From Streptomyces cupreus (lineage in GTDB: Bacteria; Actinomycetota; Actinomycetes; Streptomycetales; Streptomycetaceae): a DNA stretch of 64,000 bases. Every line of letters begins with the position of its first letter. Position 1 is the stretch's first letter. Position numbers and translations under genes: made by a program. Below the pieces are notes generated by a model. That model searched no databases. It saw only the letters and a program-made list of their open reading frames with translations, and was not told the origin of the DNA. The stretch covers positions 1 through 64,000 of the forward strand of contig NZ_JACMSF010000041.1 in assembly GCF_014257025.1 (NCBI RefSeq). The letters run 5' to 3'. This document shows positions 25,708 through 33,918 of the stretch, piece by piece.

Positions 25708-28269
25708 GTGATCCGCTACGACGCTCTGGACGCCCTTCCCGTACGCGGTGCCCTTCCCGGCCTGACCGACGCCCTGGAGGCGCACGGCACCGCGGTCCTG
25801 GTCGCCCCGCCCGGCACCGGCAAGACGACCCTCGTCCCGCTGGCGCTGGCGGGGCTCCTCGGCGAGGGGCCCGCCCGACGGGTCGTCGTCGCGGAGCCCC
25901 GCCGTATCGCCGCCCGCGCCGCGGCCCGGCGGATGGCGTGGCTGCTGGGCGAGAAGGTCGGCGAGAGCGTCGGGTACACCGTGCGCGGCGAGCGGGTCGT
26001 CGGACGGCACGCACGCGTGGAGGTCGTCACGACGGGTGTGCTCCTGCAGCGCCTCCAGCGCGACCAGGAGCTCGCGGGCGTGGACGTCGTGGTCCTGGAC
26101 GAGTGCCATGAGCGGCATCTGGACGCGGACACGACGGCGGCCTTTCTGTGGGACGTACGGCAGGCGCTGCGGCCGGAGCTGCGGCTGGTGGCCGCGTCGG
26201 CGACGACGGACGCGGAGGGCTGGGCCCGGCTGCTGGGCGGCGCGCCGGTGGTCGAGGCGGACGGCGTCTCGTATCCGGTGGAGGTCGTGTGGGCACCGCC
26301 GGCGCGTCCGGTACGGCCGCCGCACGGCATGCGCGTCGACCCGGCGCTGCTGACGCATGTGGCCTCGGTGGTACGGCGGGCACTGGCGGAGCGGCAGGGG
26401 GACGTGCTGTGTTTCCTGCCGGGCGTCGGGGAGATCGCGCGGGTGGCCGGACAACTGGGTGACCTGGGCGATGCGGAGGTGCTCCAGGTGCACGGCCGCG
26501 CTCCGGCGGCGGTGCAGGACGCGGTGCTGTCGGGCGGGGAGCGGCGCCGGGTGGTGCTGGCGACCTCCGTGGCCGAGTCCTCGCTGACGGTTCCCGGGGT
26601 CCGGGTGGTCGTCGACTGCGGTCTCGCGCGGGAGCCGCGTGTCGACCACGCGCGTGGACTGAGCGCGCTGACGACGGTACGGGCCTCGCAGGCGGCGGGA
26701 CGGCAGCGGGCGGGCCGGGCCGGGCGTGAGGCGCCGGGTGCGGTGTACCGCTGCTGGGCGGAGGCGGAGGACGCGCGTCTGCCGCGGTTCCCCTCCCCCG
26801 AGATCAAGGTGGCGGACCTGACGGCGTTCGCGTTGCAGGCGGCGTGCTGGGGAGATCCGTCGGCCGCCGCTCTGGCCCTGCTGGACCCGCCTCCGGCGGG
26901 CGCGATGGCGGCGGCACGGGACGCCTTGGCGGCGGTGGGAGCCGTGGATTCCCGGGGCCGGGCCACGGAGCGCGGGCTGAGGCTGGCCCGGCTCGGGCTG
27001 CATCCGCGTCTGGGGCGGGCTCTGCTGGACACCTCCGGTGCGGGCGCCGAGGTGGTGGCTCTGCTGTCGGAGGAGGCGCCGCGGGAGTACGGCGATGATC
27101 TGGCGGCGGCTTGGCGGGCCGCCCGGCGTGGGGGTGACGCCTACTCGGGGCGGTGGCGTGCCGAAGTCCGGCGGCTGCGGGCCGTCGCCGGGGAGGTTTC
27201 CCCGCCGCCCGCCCATGACCGCCGGTCACCGGCAGCCGCCGAGGCCGGACCGGGCGCCCCCGATCAGGACGCGGCCCTCTTCGCCGACCGGCTCGCCGGG
27301 GTCGTCGCCGCCCTCGCCTTCCCGGAGCGCGTCGCCAAGCTCGACGGCCGCTCGTACCTCATGGCATCCGGGACCAGGGCCGACCTGCCCGACGGCTCAC
27401 CCCTGCACGGCGCCCCCTGGATCGCCGTCGCCGCGGCGGACCGGCCCGTCGGCAAGGGGCACGCACGCGTGCAGCTCGCCGCCGTGGTGGACGAGGAGAC
27501 GGCTCGCTCGGCAGCCGCTCCTCTGTATACGGAGGGCGAGGAAGTCCACTGGGCCGACGGGGACGTGGTCGCACGGCAGGTGGAGCGGTTGGGGGCGATC
27601 GAGCTGACGGTGCGTCCGTTGCGCGACGCCGACCCCGCGCTCGTACGCGACGCCCTGTTGGAGGGGTTGCGTCAGGAGGGGCTGGGCCTGTTGCGATGGT
27701 CGCCGGAGGCGGTCGTACTGCGGCAGCGGCTGGCGTTTCTGCGGCTGCGGGTGGGCGACCCGTGGCCCGATGTGTCCGAGGATGCGCTGCACGCGCGCGT
27801 GGAGGAGTGGCTGGAGCCGGAGCTGAGCCGTGCCCGGCGACGGGCGGACCTTGCGCGGATCGATGCGGGGGCGGGCCTGGGCCGACTGCTGCCCTGGGCC
27901 TCGGGCGAGGCGGCACGGCTGGACGAGCTGGCGCCCGAGCGCCTCACCGTCCCCAGTGGGTCCAGAATCCGGATCGACTACACGAACCCCGAACAGCCCG
28001 TCCTCGCCGTGAAGTTGCAGGAGATGTTCGGCCTGCACGAATCGCCGACGGTCGCCGGGGTGCCGGTCCTCGTCCATCTCCTCTCCCCCGCCGGCCGTCC
28101 CGCCGCCGTCACCGCCGACCTCGCCTCCTTCTGGAAGGACGGCTACAAGGGCGTACGAGCGGAGCTGCGGGGACGGTACCCGAAGCATCCGTGGCCCGAG
28201 GATCCGGCGACGGCCGAGCCGACGCGGCATACCGCGGCTCGGGCTCGGCGTCAGGCGGGCGGGAGCTGA
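25708..28269 (+). CDS. hrpB: ATP-dependent RNA helicase HrpB
   Basis: 853 residues from GTG 25708, the usual length for HrpB. DEAH-box motifs: VAPPGTGKTTL (Walker A), VVVAEPRRIAARA (Ia), VLDECHERHLD (II), SATTD (III), LATSVAESSLTVPGVRVVVDCGLA (IV-V) and QRAGRAGREAPG (VI). The C-terminal HrpB-specific domain (about 600-853) is present, including LSPAGRPAAVTADLASFW and YPKHPWPEDP. The enzyme is a DEAH helicase of unclear role. It starts 4 bp after the methyltransferase stop, so an operon is likely. Confidence 0.95.
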   Translation: MIRYDALDALPVRGALPGLTDALEAHGTAVLVAPPGTGKTTLVPLALAGLLGEGPARRVVVAEPRRIAARAAARRMAWLLGEKVGESVGYTVRGERVVGRHARVEVVTTGVLLQRLQRDQELAGVDVVVLDECHERHLDADTTAAFLWDVRQALRPELRLVAASATTDAEGWARLLGGAPVVEADGVSYPVEVVWAPPARPVRPPHGMRVDPALLTHVASVVRRALAERQGDVLCFLPGVGEIARVAGQLGDLGDAEVLQVHGRAPAAVQDAVLSGGERRRVVLATSVAESSLTVPGVRVVVDCGLAREPRVDHARGLSALTTVRASQAAGRQRAGRAGREAPGAVYRCWAEAEDARLPRFPSPEIKVADLTAFALQAACWGDPSAAALALLDPPPAGAMAAARDALAAVGAVDSRGRATERGLRLARLGLHPRLGRALLDTSGAGAEVVALLSEEAPREYGDDLAAAWRAARRGGDAYSGRWRAEVRRLRAVAGEVSPPPAHDRRSPAAAEAGPGAPDQDAALFADRLAGVVAALAFPERVAKLDGRSYLMASGTRADLPDGSPLHGAPWIAVAAADRPVGKGHARVQLAAVVDEETARSAAAPLYTEGEEVHWADGDVVARQVERLGAIELTVRPLRDADPALVRDALLEGLRQEGLGLLRWSPEAVVLRQRLAFLRLRVGDPWPDVSEDALHARVEEWLEPELSRARRRADLARIDAGAGLGRLLPWASGEAARLDELAPERLTVPSGSRIRIDYTNPEQPVLAVKLQEMFGLHESPTVAGVPVLVHLLSPAGRPAAVTADLASFWKDGYKGVRAELRGRYPKHPWPEDPATAEPTRHTAARARRQAGGS

Positions 28270-28558
28270 AGGGCGAACAAGGCGTTGGCCGTGGCTACGC
28301 CGATGAGCCGGTCGTCGACAGGGGCGACGGACCAGATGTCGGCGCCTACGTGGACATTCGCGATGGGTTGGGCAGAGCCCGGCGCATAGAAGTGAAGAGG
28401 CCGTCGGAGGTGGGGTTGTGGAGGCGGTCGCCGTCCTCGTAGCCGAGCTCGCGGAACACCTCGGCGATGGTGTCCATGTCCAGCTCCGCGCAGGGCAGCG
28501 GGGGCAGCTCGTGGTCGTAGGAGTCCGTGCCGCTGACGACGACCGTACGGCGGGTCAT
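28251..28558 (-). pseudogene. caspase-like/WD40 protein, internal deletion remnant
   Basis: From ATG 28558 about 55 residues read as the N-terminus of a caspase-like (C14) domain: RRTVVVSGTDSYDHELPPLP then AELDMDTIAEVFRELGYEDG. In that frame it stops at 28346. One frame over, from about 28390, a short C-terminal stretch, ANVHVGADIWSVAPVDDRLI and VATANALFALQLPPA, looks like the last blade of a WD40/PQQ propeller and stops at 28251-28253, inside the end of hrpB. Together they look like the two ends of a large caspase-NACHT-WD40 type protein whose middle was deleted. Confidence 0.6.
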
Positions 28559-29417
28559 GGCAGAAGTCCGGCGGCTACGGCCGCTCCCGTCTCGGCGGCG
28601 GTGAGGTGGGGGACGAGGTCGTGGGCCTGGCGGCCGTTGTCGATCAGGATGTCCGTGACGGCGAGGCCGTCCGGGGACTTGAACAGCGGCGCCAGTTCCT
28701 TGGCGAGGGCCACCACGTCTCCTCGGTCGCAGATGTTCGTCCACTCCCGTAAGCCGGCGGGCCAGGTGCCCGGCGCGGGGCGCAGCCGGTCGTAGACCAG
28801 GCGCGGGATGCCGAGCGGGGACCCGAGGCTCACCAGTGTGCACACCGGCCACTCGGGACGCGCGCACAGGGCCTCGTACGCGATCACGCTGCCCAGGGAG
28901 TGCGCCACGAGCACCTGGGTGTCGTCGGTGACGGTGTCCGCGATGCTCCGCTGGACCCGCTCGCGGGTGTCGTCGTCCGTCAGGTAGAGGCGCACCTGCT
29001 TGAGGACACCGATCAGGAAGCGGTCGGTGAAGCGGGACGGCAGCAGGGCGCTGAGCGCGTGCAGGGCGCGCTGCACGGTATGGGGGGTGGTGGCCTTGGC
29101 GGTCTCGGCGGGGGCGGGCGGTGGCACGCGGTCGGGGGCGATACGGGCCGCCTCCTGCCACAGCGCCATCAGCAGCTCGGTCTCGAAGCCCTCGGTCACA
29201 TCGCGGTGGGTCCAGGCGTAGCCGTCGCTCTTCACCGGAGCGCCCGGAGGCCGGAACCAGTGGCCATAGAAGGCCACTTCGATGTCCCGGGGCGTCAGGT
29301 CGAAGGCGCGCCCGTCGCCCTCAGGCCGTCCAACAGCGCTGGTGCCACTCCCCCGTGCAGGGTGTGCGGTCCGAGGTACTGCTTCCCGATCCCGTGTACG
29401 ACGACGACCCTGGCCAT
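28555..29417 (-). pseudogene. alpha/beta hydrolase, frameshifted
   Basis: ATG 29417 has GGAGG 8 nt upstream and begins a conserved M-A-R-V-V-V-V-H-G-I-G-K-Q start. After about 30 codons (TLHGGVAPALLDGLR) the frame runs to a stop; adding one G in the G run at about 29318-29321 restores the frame ending GRAFDLTPRDIEVAFYGHW and the rest of the hydrolase to 28555. The body contains the nucleophile motif VLVAHSLGSVIAYEAL and PLFKSPDGLAVTD. The break is in a short homopolymer, so a sequencing error cannot be excluded. It stands next to the caspase-like remnant (4-bp overlap). Confidence 0.7.
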
Positions 29418-29478
29418 GACAGCGGCCTCCCCCGATGCTGCGTACGTCATGCCGGATCGTACAACTCGGGCCCTCCGC

Positions 29479-30471
29479 TCAGGCGTTGACCGGCTCCGGT
29501 TCCGTGGTCTGTGCCGGTGCCGGGTCCTCGGGGCGGCGGCTGCGGGCCTCCAGGTAGAGGGACAGGGAGAGCAGGAGGATGCCCAGGGTCAGGAAGCCCC
29601 AGGGCAGGTAGGACGTCATCAGGAGGACCAGGGTGCGGTTCGATTTGACCAGGTCGACCGTGTAGTCGATGTAGTCCTCGCGCATCTTCACATGGCCTGC
29701 GAACGCCGTGACCTTGTCACGGTCGCCGAGCAGGGTGCCGCCGCGCAGCTCCTCCTTGTGGATCTCCTCGCCGTAGACGGGGGCGCCGGTGAGGGGTTCG
29801 ACCCAGAACTTGCGGACGGTGGTGTACCAGCGGGTGGTGCCGGTGTCGGCGAGTGACTCCGGTGTGACTCCGTCGACGGGCATCGTCCTGGGGTACGGCA
29901 CCTTCGTCCACGGGATGGTCTGCTCGAAGTAGTAGACCTCGACGCCGCGGAAGTCCTCGGTGCCCTTGTAGTGGATGGGCGCGGCGGTGCGGGTCTGGGC
30001 GTCGAAGTACTCGTAGTCCCGTTTCTCGGTCAGGAAGGGCCACTTGAACTCGATGCCCTCGCGGTGCACGGGGTCGCCGTCGACCATCTCGCCGGTGGCG
30101 TGGACGGGTTCCTGGGTGTGGGCGTCGAAGATGTAGCGCTCGGGGATCCGGGAGACCATCTTGCCGTCGGGGCCCTGGACATAGGAGAGGCCGTCCCAGA
30201 CCACCACGTCCCGGCCCGCCGTCTTCTCGATCCGTTCCGAGGCCTCCACGTTGCCCTTGAGGGTCTGCACGATGGTGACCTCGGAGACCTTCCTCGCCTT
30301 CATGGTGCCGTAGTCGAGAAGGGTGGCGTCCTTCGCCTCCAGGACCATGTCCTGGTACTGGTTCGCGGGGATCTTGGCCAGGCGCGGGAAGGCGTACCAG
30401 CGCAGCATCGGGGACAGCGCGGCGAAGAACACGGCGAAGGCGAGCAGGATCAGACTGGCCTTGCGGCGCAT
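29479..30471 (-). CDS. DUF3068 (PorA-family) membrane protein
   Basis: 330 residues. The N-terminal helix (about 6-26) and C-terminal helix (about 288-308) flank an extracytoplasmic domain with the DUF3068 core (RYIFDAHTQEPVHATGEMVD, FDAQTRTAAPIHYKGTEDFR, TTVRKFWVEPLTGAPVYGEE). The family is widespread in actinobacteria and of unknown function. It lies 21 bp downstream of the SPW_0924 mini-gene on the same strand. Confidence 0.9.
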   Translation of the reverse strand: MRRKASLILLAFAVFFAALSPMLRWYAFPRLAKIPANQYQDMVLEAKDATLLDYGTMKARKVSEVTIVQTLKGNVEASERIEKTAGRDVVVWDGLSYVQGPDGKMVSRIPERYIFDAHTQEPVHATGEMVDGDPVHREGIEFKWPFLTEKRDYEYFDAQTRTAAPIHYKGTEDFRGVEVYYFEQTIPWTKVPYPRTMPVDGVTPESLADTGTTRWYTTVRKFWVEPLTGAPVYGEEIHKEELRGGTLLGDRDKVTAFAGHVKMREDYIDYTVDLVKSNRTLVLLMTSYLPWGFLTLGILLLSLSLYLEARSRRPEDPAPAQTTEPEPVNA

Positions 30472-30492
30472 CTCGGCCTCCCTCCCGGGCGG

Positions 30493-30627
30493 TTACGGGT
30501 GTGCGGGCACCGTCGTCAGCAGCGGCTTGGGGGAGGTCTCGCCGGCCGGGGAGCCGAGCGCGGTGAGCGTGAAGACCAGGGCGAGCGCGACGGCGAGACC
30601 GGTCGCGGCGGCGATCAGGGCGCGCAC
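30493..30627 (-). CDS. SPW_0924 family small protein
   Basis: 44 residues from GTG 30627, with GGGAGG 4 nt upstream on the minus strand and a TAA stop at 30493-30495. It begins M-R-A-L-I-A-A-A-T-G-L-A-V-A-L-A-L-V-F-T and ends in TTVPAHP: one hydrophobic helix (about 3-24) and a short Pro/Ser tail. This matches a short Streptomyces family of unknown role. It is the first gene of a likely operon with DUF3068. Confidence 0.75.
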   Translation of the reverse strand: MRALIAAATGLAVALALVFTLTALGSPAGETSPKPLLTTVPAHP

Positions 30628-30759
30628 GGTGCCTCCCCACGGGCCGGAGCTGATACATCGTCAGGTTCCGGCACCGTAGCAACGGGCGGGCGAGATGAGA
30701 ACACGTCGCACACGACGACGGCGCCCCTCCGGGCTGGAGGGGCGCCGCTCGGGCCGTGC

Positions 30760-32448
30760 TTATGCGCTGGGGCTCGCCGACGGGGTGGGCGACGGCGACT
30801 CGGCCGCCGCGACGGTCAGTTCGATCGTCAGCGTCGCGCCGCCCGCGGTGTTGATACGGAGCAGGAAGGTGCCGGTGGTGTCGTCGGCGTACAGCTTCGG
30901 CAGCTTCAACAGGCCGTCGGCGTCCGTCTCCAGGCCGGTCAGGGTCCGTACGGCCTTGCCCTCGGCGTCCTTGAAGTAGGGGCCCTTGTCGTTCTCGGTC
31001 GGGTCGTCCGCCGACTTGATCAGGGTGGCGGTGGCCGCGACTCCGTCCGCGACGGCGCCCTTGTAGGTGGCCTTCACCTCGACCTGTTCCGCGAACTCGC
31101 CGCCCGGGGTGCAGGTCAGCGCGGTCTCGGTGGTACGGGCGAGGGTGTCGGCGGCGCGTTCGGTGACCGTGGCCGTGTAGTCGAGCCCGCTGATCGAGCG
31201 GCCCACGACGGTCGCCCGGACGATGAACTCGCCGGTCTCCTCGCCCGCCTGGAGCGCGGGCGCCACGGCCGTACCGCTGCTGTTCGTGAGGGCTGTGGCG
31301 TACTTCTCGCCGCCGGTGAAGGTGGTGTCGGTGTCGCCGACGATGGTGAAGCGGATCCGCACCTTGCCGACGCCCTTGCCGGCCGAGGTCTCGGCACGGG
31401 TGCTGATCTTCTCGCCGAAGGCGTCGCCCGCCATCGCGGTGAGCTTGGCGGTGTCGGCGTCCTCCAGGTGGTGCACCGTGTCGGTGGGGGTCCCCGGAGG
31501 CGTCGTGGGCGGGGGTGCAGAAGGCGGCGCGGACGGGGGCGGCGTCGTCTGTGGGGGCGTAGTAGGCGGCGGCGTGCTCGGCGGCTGCGAGGCCGGAGGC
31601 GACGGCTGGGTCCTGGCCCCGTCGTTGTCGTCGCTGCGGTCCTGGGGGATCGTGCCGGTGCCGTCGGGGATCTCGTCGACGCCCTTGCGGTAGTGCTCCA
31701 GCCACGCCAGGACCGTGTTCAGGTAGTCCGTGGAGTTGTTGTAGCTGAGGATCGCGCTCTTGAGGTCGGACGGGTCGGACAGGTCCCAGTCGAAGCGGCA
31801 CAGATAGTGGCCTGCGGCGAGGGCGGCGTCGTAGACGTTGTTGGGGTCCTTCTCGCCGTCGCCGTTGCCGTCGCGGCCCGCCCACGCCCAGGTGGACGGG
31901 ATGAACTGCATCGGGCCCACGGCACGGTCGTAGGAGCTGTCGCCGTCGTAGGCGCCGCCGTCGGTGTCGCTGATGTTCGCGAAGCCGTTGCCGTTGAGCT
32001 GCGGGCCGAGGATCGGGGAGGTCGTGGTGCCGTCGGCGCTCACCCGGCCGCCGCGGGCGTGGCCCGACTCGACATGGCCGATGGCGGCGAGCAGTTCCCA
32101 GGGCAGGTTGCAGCCGGGCTTGGAATCCTGGAGCGAGGCGGCGGCCTGCTTGTAGGCGTCCAGGACGGTCGCGGGTATGTCGGACTCGGTGTCCGTGATG
32201 TCCGTCCCGCCCGCGCTCGGCGAGGGCTGGGGGCTGTCGAGGGGCGGCAGGTCCGTGTAGTACGGGGAGTTACCGGTCGCGCTGTCGTCGGCGTCGGGGG
32301 TCGGCTGGGTGTCGGAAGTCGTCCGTCTGCCCTGGTCGTCGACCGTCACTCCGGGAGCCTGGGAGCCGGACAGCGCCGCGACCGCCAGTGCGGCCACGGC
32401 GGCGGTGGCCGCACCCTTGTACAGCCTCCTGCCGAATTGCGCCGACAT
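30760..32448 (-). CDS. secreted lytic transglycosylase-like protein with C-terminal Ig-like region
   Basis: 562 residues from ATG 32448. A signal peptide or anchor (about 10-30: AAVAALAVAALSGS) is followed by a Thr/Pro-rich linker and a transglycosylase SLT-like domain (about 110-270): LLAAIGHVESGHARGG with catalytic-type Glu in HVESGH, AVGPMQFIPSTWAWAGRDGN and NNVYDAALAAGHYLC. The C-terminal ~230 residues follow a Pro-rich linker and look like an Ig-like/invasin-type domain. It probably cleaves or remodels peptidoglycan outside the cell. Confidence 0.85.
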   Translation of the reverse strand: MSAQFGRRLYKGAATAAVAALAVAALSGSQAPGVTVDDQGRRTTSDTQPTPDADDSATGNSPYYTDLPPLDSPQPSPSAGGTDITDTESDIPATVLDAYKQAAASLQDSKPGCNLPWELLAAIGHVESGHARGGRVSADGTTTSPILGPQLNGNGFANISDTDGGAYDGDSSYDRAVGPMQFIPSTWAWAGRDGNGDGEKDPNNVYDAALAAGHYLCRFDWDLSDPSDLKSAILSYNNSTDYLNTVLAWLEHYRKGVDEIPDGTGTIPQDRSDDNDGARTQPSPPASQPPSTPPPTTPPQTTPPPSAPPSAPPPTTPPGTPTDTVHHLEDADTAKLTAMAGDAFGEKISTRAETSAGKGVGKVRIRFTIVGDTDTTFTGGEKYATALTNSSGTAVAPALQAGEETGEFIVRATVVGRSISGLDYTATVTERAADTLARTTETALTCTPGGEFAEQVEVKATYKGAVADGVAATATLIKSADDPTENDKGPYFKDAEGKAVRTLTGLETDADGLLKLPKLYADDTTGTFLLRINTAGGATLTIELTVAAAESPSPTPSASPSA

Positions 32449-32733
32449 AGAGTGAACCCCTCCCGTGGACGCCCGAGCGCCCGTCTCTGTCTGTCCCGTC
32501 GCCCTGTTGTGACGAACGACCCGCCGTGGGGGTTGCGCTCGTGGGGCCGTTCGGTGGTGCGCCCGCGAGCATCCGTCCGTTTTTGTCCGTACGTCGGCCA
32601 CGCTCCCCGCGCGCCAACCCAAGTGACCCTACGACAACTTCAGTGCCACGGGCACCCGTTCGGGTCCGATATTCACCAGTTGGCCATGCGTGATACTGGC
32701 CGGGTCGATCACATCCCCCAGTAAGGAGCGTCG

Positions 32734-33567
32734 GTGCCGTTCACCCTGAGCCATGCGGCGGCGGTGCTGCCCGCCGTGCGCACCGACGGAACGGGCCGGA
32801 GCCGCCTGGTTCCCGCCGTCCTCGTGGCGGGGTCCTTCGGGCCCGACATGACCTACTACGCGGCCGGCGCCGTCCCCGGCGCGATGGAGTTCGGCGACGT
32901 CACGCACTCCTTCGCGGGCGTGTTCACGGTGGATGTGGCCATCGCCTGGGCGCTGGTGGGGCTGTGGCTGCTCATGCGCGAGCCCTTGGTGGCCCTGCTG
33001 CCGCCGGCCCGGCAGGGGCGGGTGGCCGCGCTGCTGCGCTGCGGTGCGCCACGCGCGCGCGTGGGGCCGGAACTGGTGGTGTGGTGGTACGTCTCCGCGG
33101 TCCTCGGTGCGCTCACCCATGTCGTCTGGGACGCGTTCACGCATCTCGACCGGTGGGGGATGTGGCTGTTCCCCGTCCTCGGGGAGGAGTTCGCGGGGTC
33201 CCCTTTGTACTGGTATCTCCAGTACGGCGGTTCGGCGGTGGCGGCGGTCGTCATCGCCGGGTTCCTGTCGGTGGCGCTACGGCGGGTTCCGGCCGGCGTC
33301 CTGCCGGTCGGGGTGCCGGTGCTGTCCTCGCGGGACCGGTGGGTGGCCGGGGTGGTGCTCCTCGGCTGCGCGGTGGTGTTCGCGGTGCAGCGGGCGGTGC
33401 GCTGGTGGGCGTACTGGGGGTCGGTCGCGAAGCCCTGGGAGCTGATTCCGACGGTGTGCTTCGGGGCGGGCTCGGGACTGGTGCTGGGGGTGCTGGTGTA
33501 CGCCGTGGCGGTCAGGGTGTGGCGTCCTGTCGAGGCGCTCGCACCGCGGACGCCACAAATACGGTGA
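32734..33567 (+). CDS. DUF4184 family membrane protein
   Basis: 277 residues from GTG 32734 (AAGGAG 5 nt upstream). Family features: the N-terminal P-F-T-L-S-H-A-A-A-V-L-P start, ELVVWWYVSAVLGALTHVVWDAFTH with metal-type His/Asp, and the hydrophobic helices to the C-terminus (about six). The His/Asp cluster resembles metal-dependent phospholipase-like folds, but activity is unproven. It stands alone between the transglycosylase and polA. Confidence 0.88.
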   Translation: MPFTLSHAAAVLPAVRTDGTGRSRLVPAVLVAGSFGPDMTYYAAGAVPGAMEFGDVTHSFAGVFTVDVAIAWALVGLWLLMREPLVALLPPARQGRVAALLRCGAPRARVGPELVVWWYVSAVLGALTHVVWDAFTHLDRWGMWLFPVLGEEFAGSPLYWYLQYGGSAVAAVVIAGFLSVALRRVPAGVLPVGVPVLSSRDRWVAGVVLLGCAVVFAVQRAVRWWAYWGSVAKPWELIPTVCFGAGSGLVLGVLVYAVAVRVWRPVEALAPRTPQIR

Positions 33568-33918
33568 CTCTGCGCAGGGGGCGTGGCCCTACGGGCCGGG
33601 TGAGCTCCGCCCAGAGAAGGAGCGTTGCCCTCAGGTCGGTGGGGATGCGGGGGGTGCTGGCGTCAGCCGCGTGTGCCGTCCGGCGGTGGCGTGTGCGTAT
33701 ACCCATGCCCGCATCCTGACGGTGTCCGGGGCCCGGGGGCGTCTTCGCGGGGGCCACGTGGGTGACGGTCCCTTCGGGGGTGGGGCCGCGTCCTTCGCGT
33801 CTGCGTGGTTACGGTTGTTTGGGGGGCGCGGGTGGTTTGTGGCTGGTCGCGCCCACGCGGCGGAGCCGCACATCGACACAGCCCCGCGCCCCTTTCCGGA
33901 GCTGCAGTGCCCCTCGTT
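33568..33918. other. 351-bp intergenic region without a supported gene
   Basis: Small open frames in both directions lack a ribosome binding site and family similarity. It holds a Streptomyces-type dispersed stem-loop element at 33823-33892. Nothing else is recognised; the start of the gap next to the DUF4184 stop (33567) is GC-rich and featureless. Confidence 0.7.
33823..33892. repeat. dispersed stem-loop element near the polA end
   Basis: GGGGCGCGGG (33823-33832) and CCCGCGCCCC (33883-33892) are perfect arms around a 50-nt loop that itself contains GCGGC-GGA-GCCGC (33857-33869). I recognise this class as a common Streptomyces intergenic repeat. It lies 27 bp after the polA stop and may help terminate polA. 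Confidence 0.6.

Noticed and set aside
29278..29417. Hydrolase starting at GTG 29277 as an intact gene
   Set aside because: There is no ribosome binding site and the conserved N-terminus (M-A-R-V-V-V-V-H-G-I-G) lies upstream in another frame.
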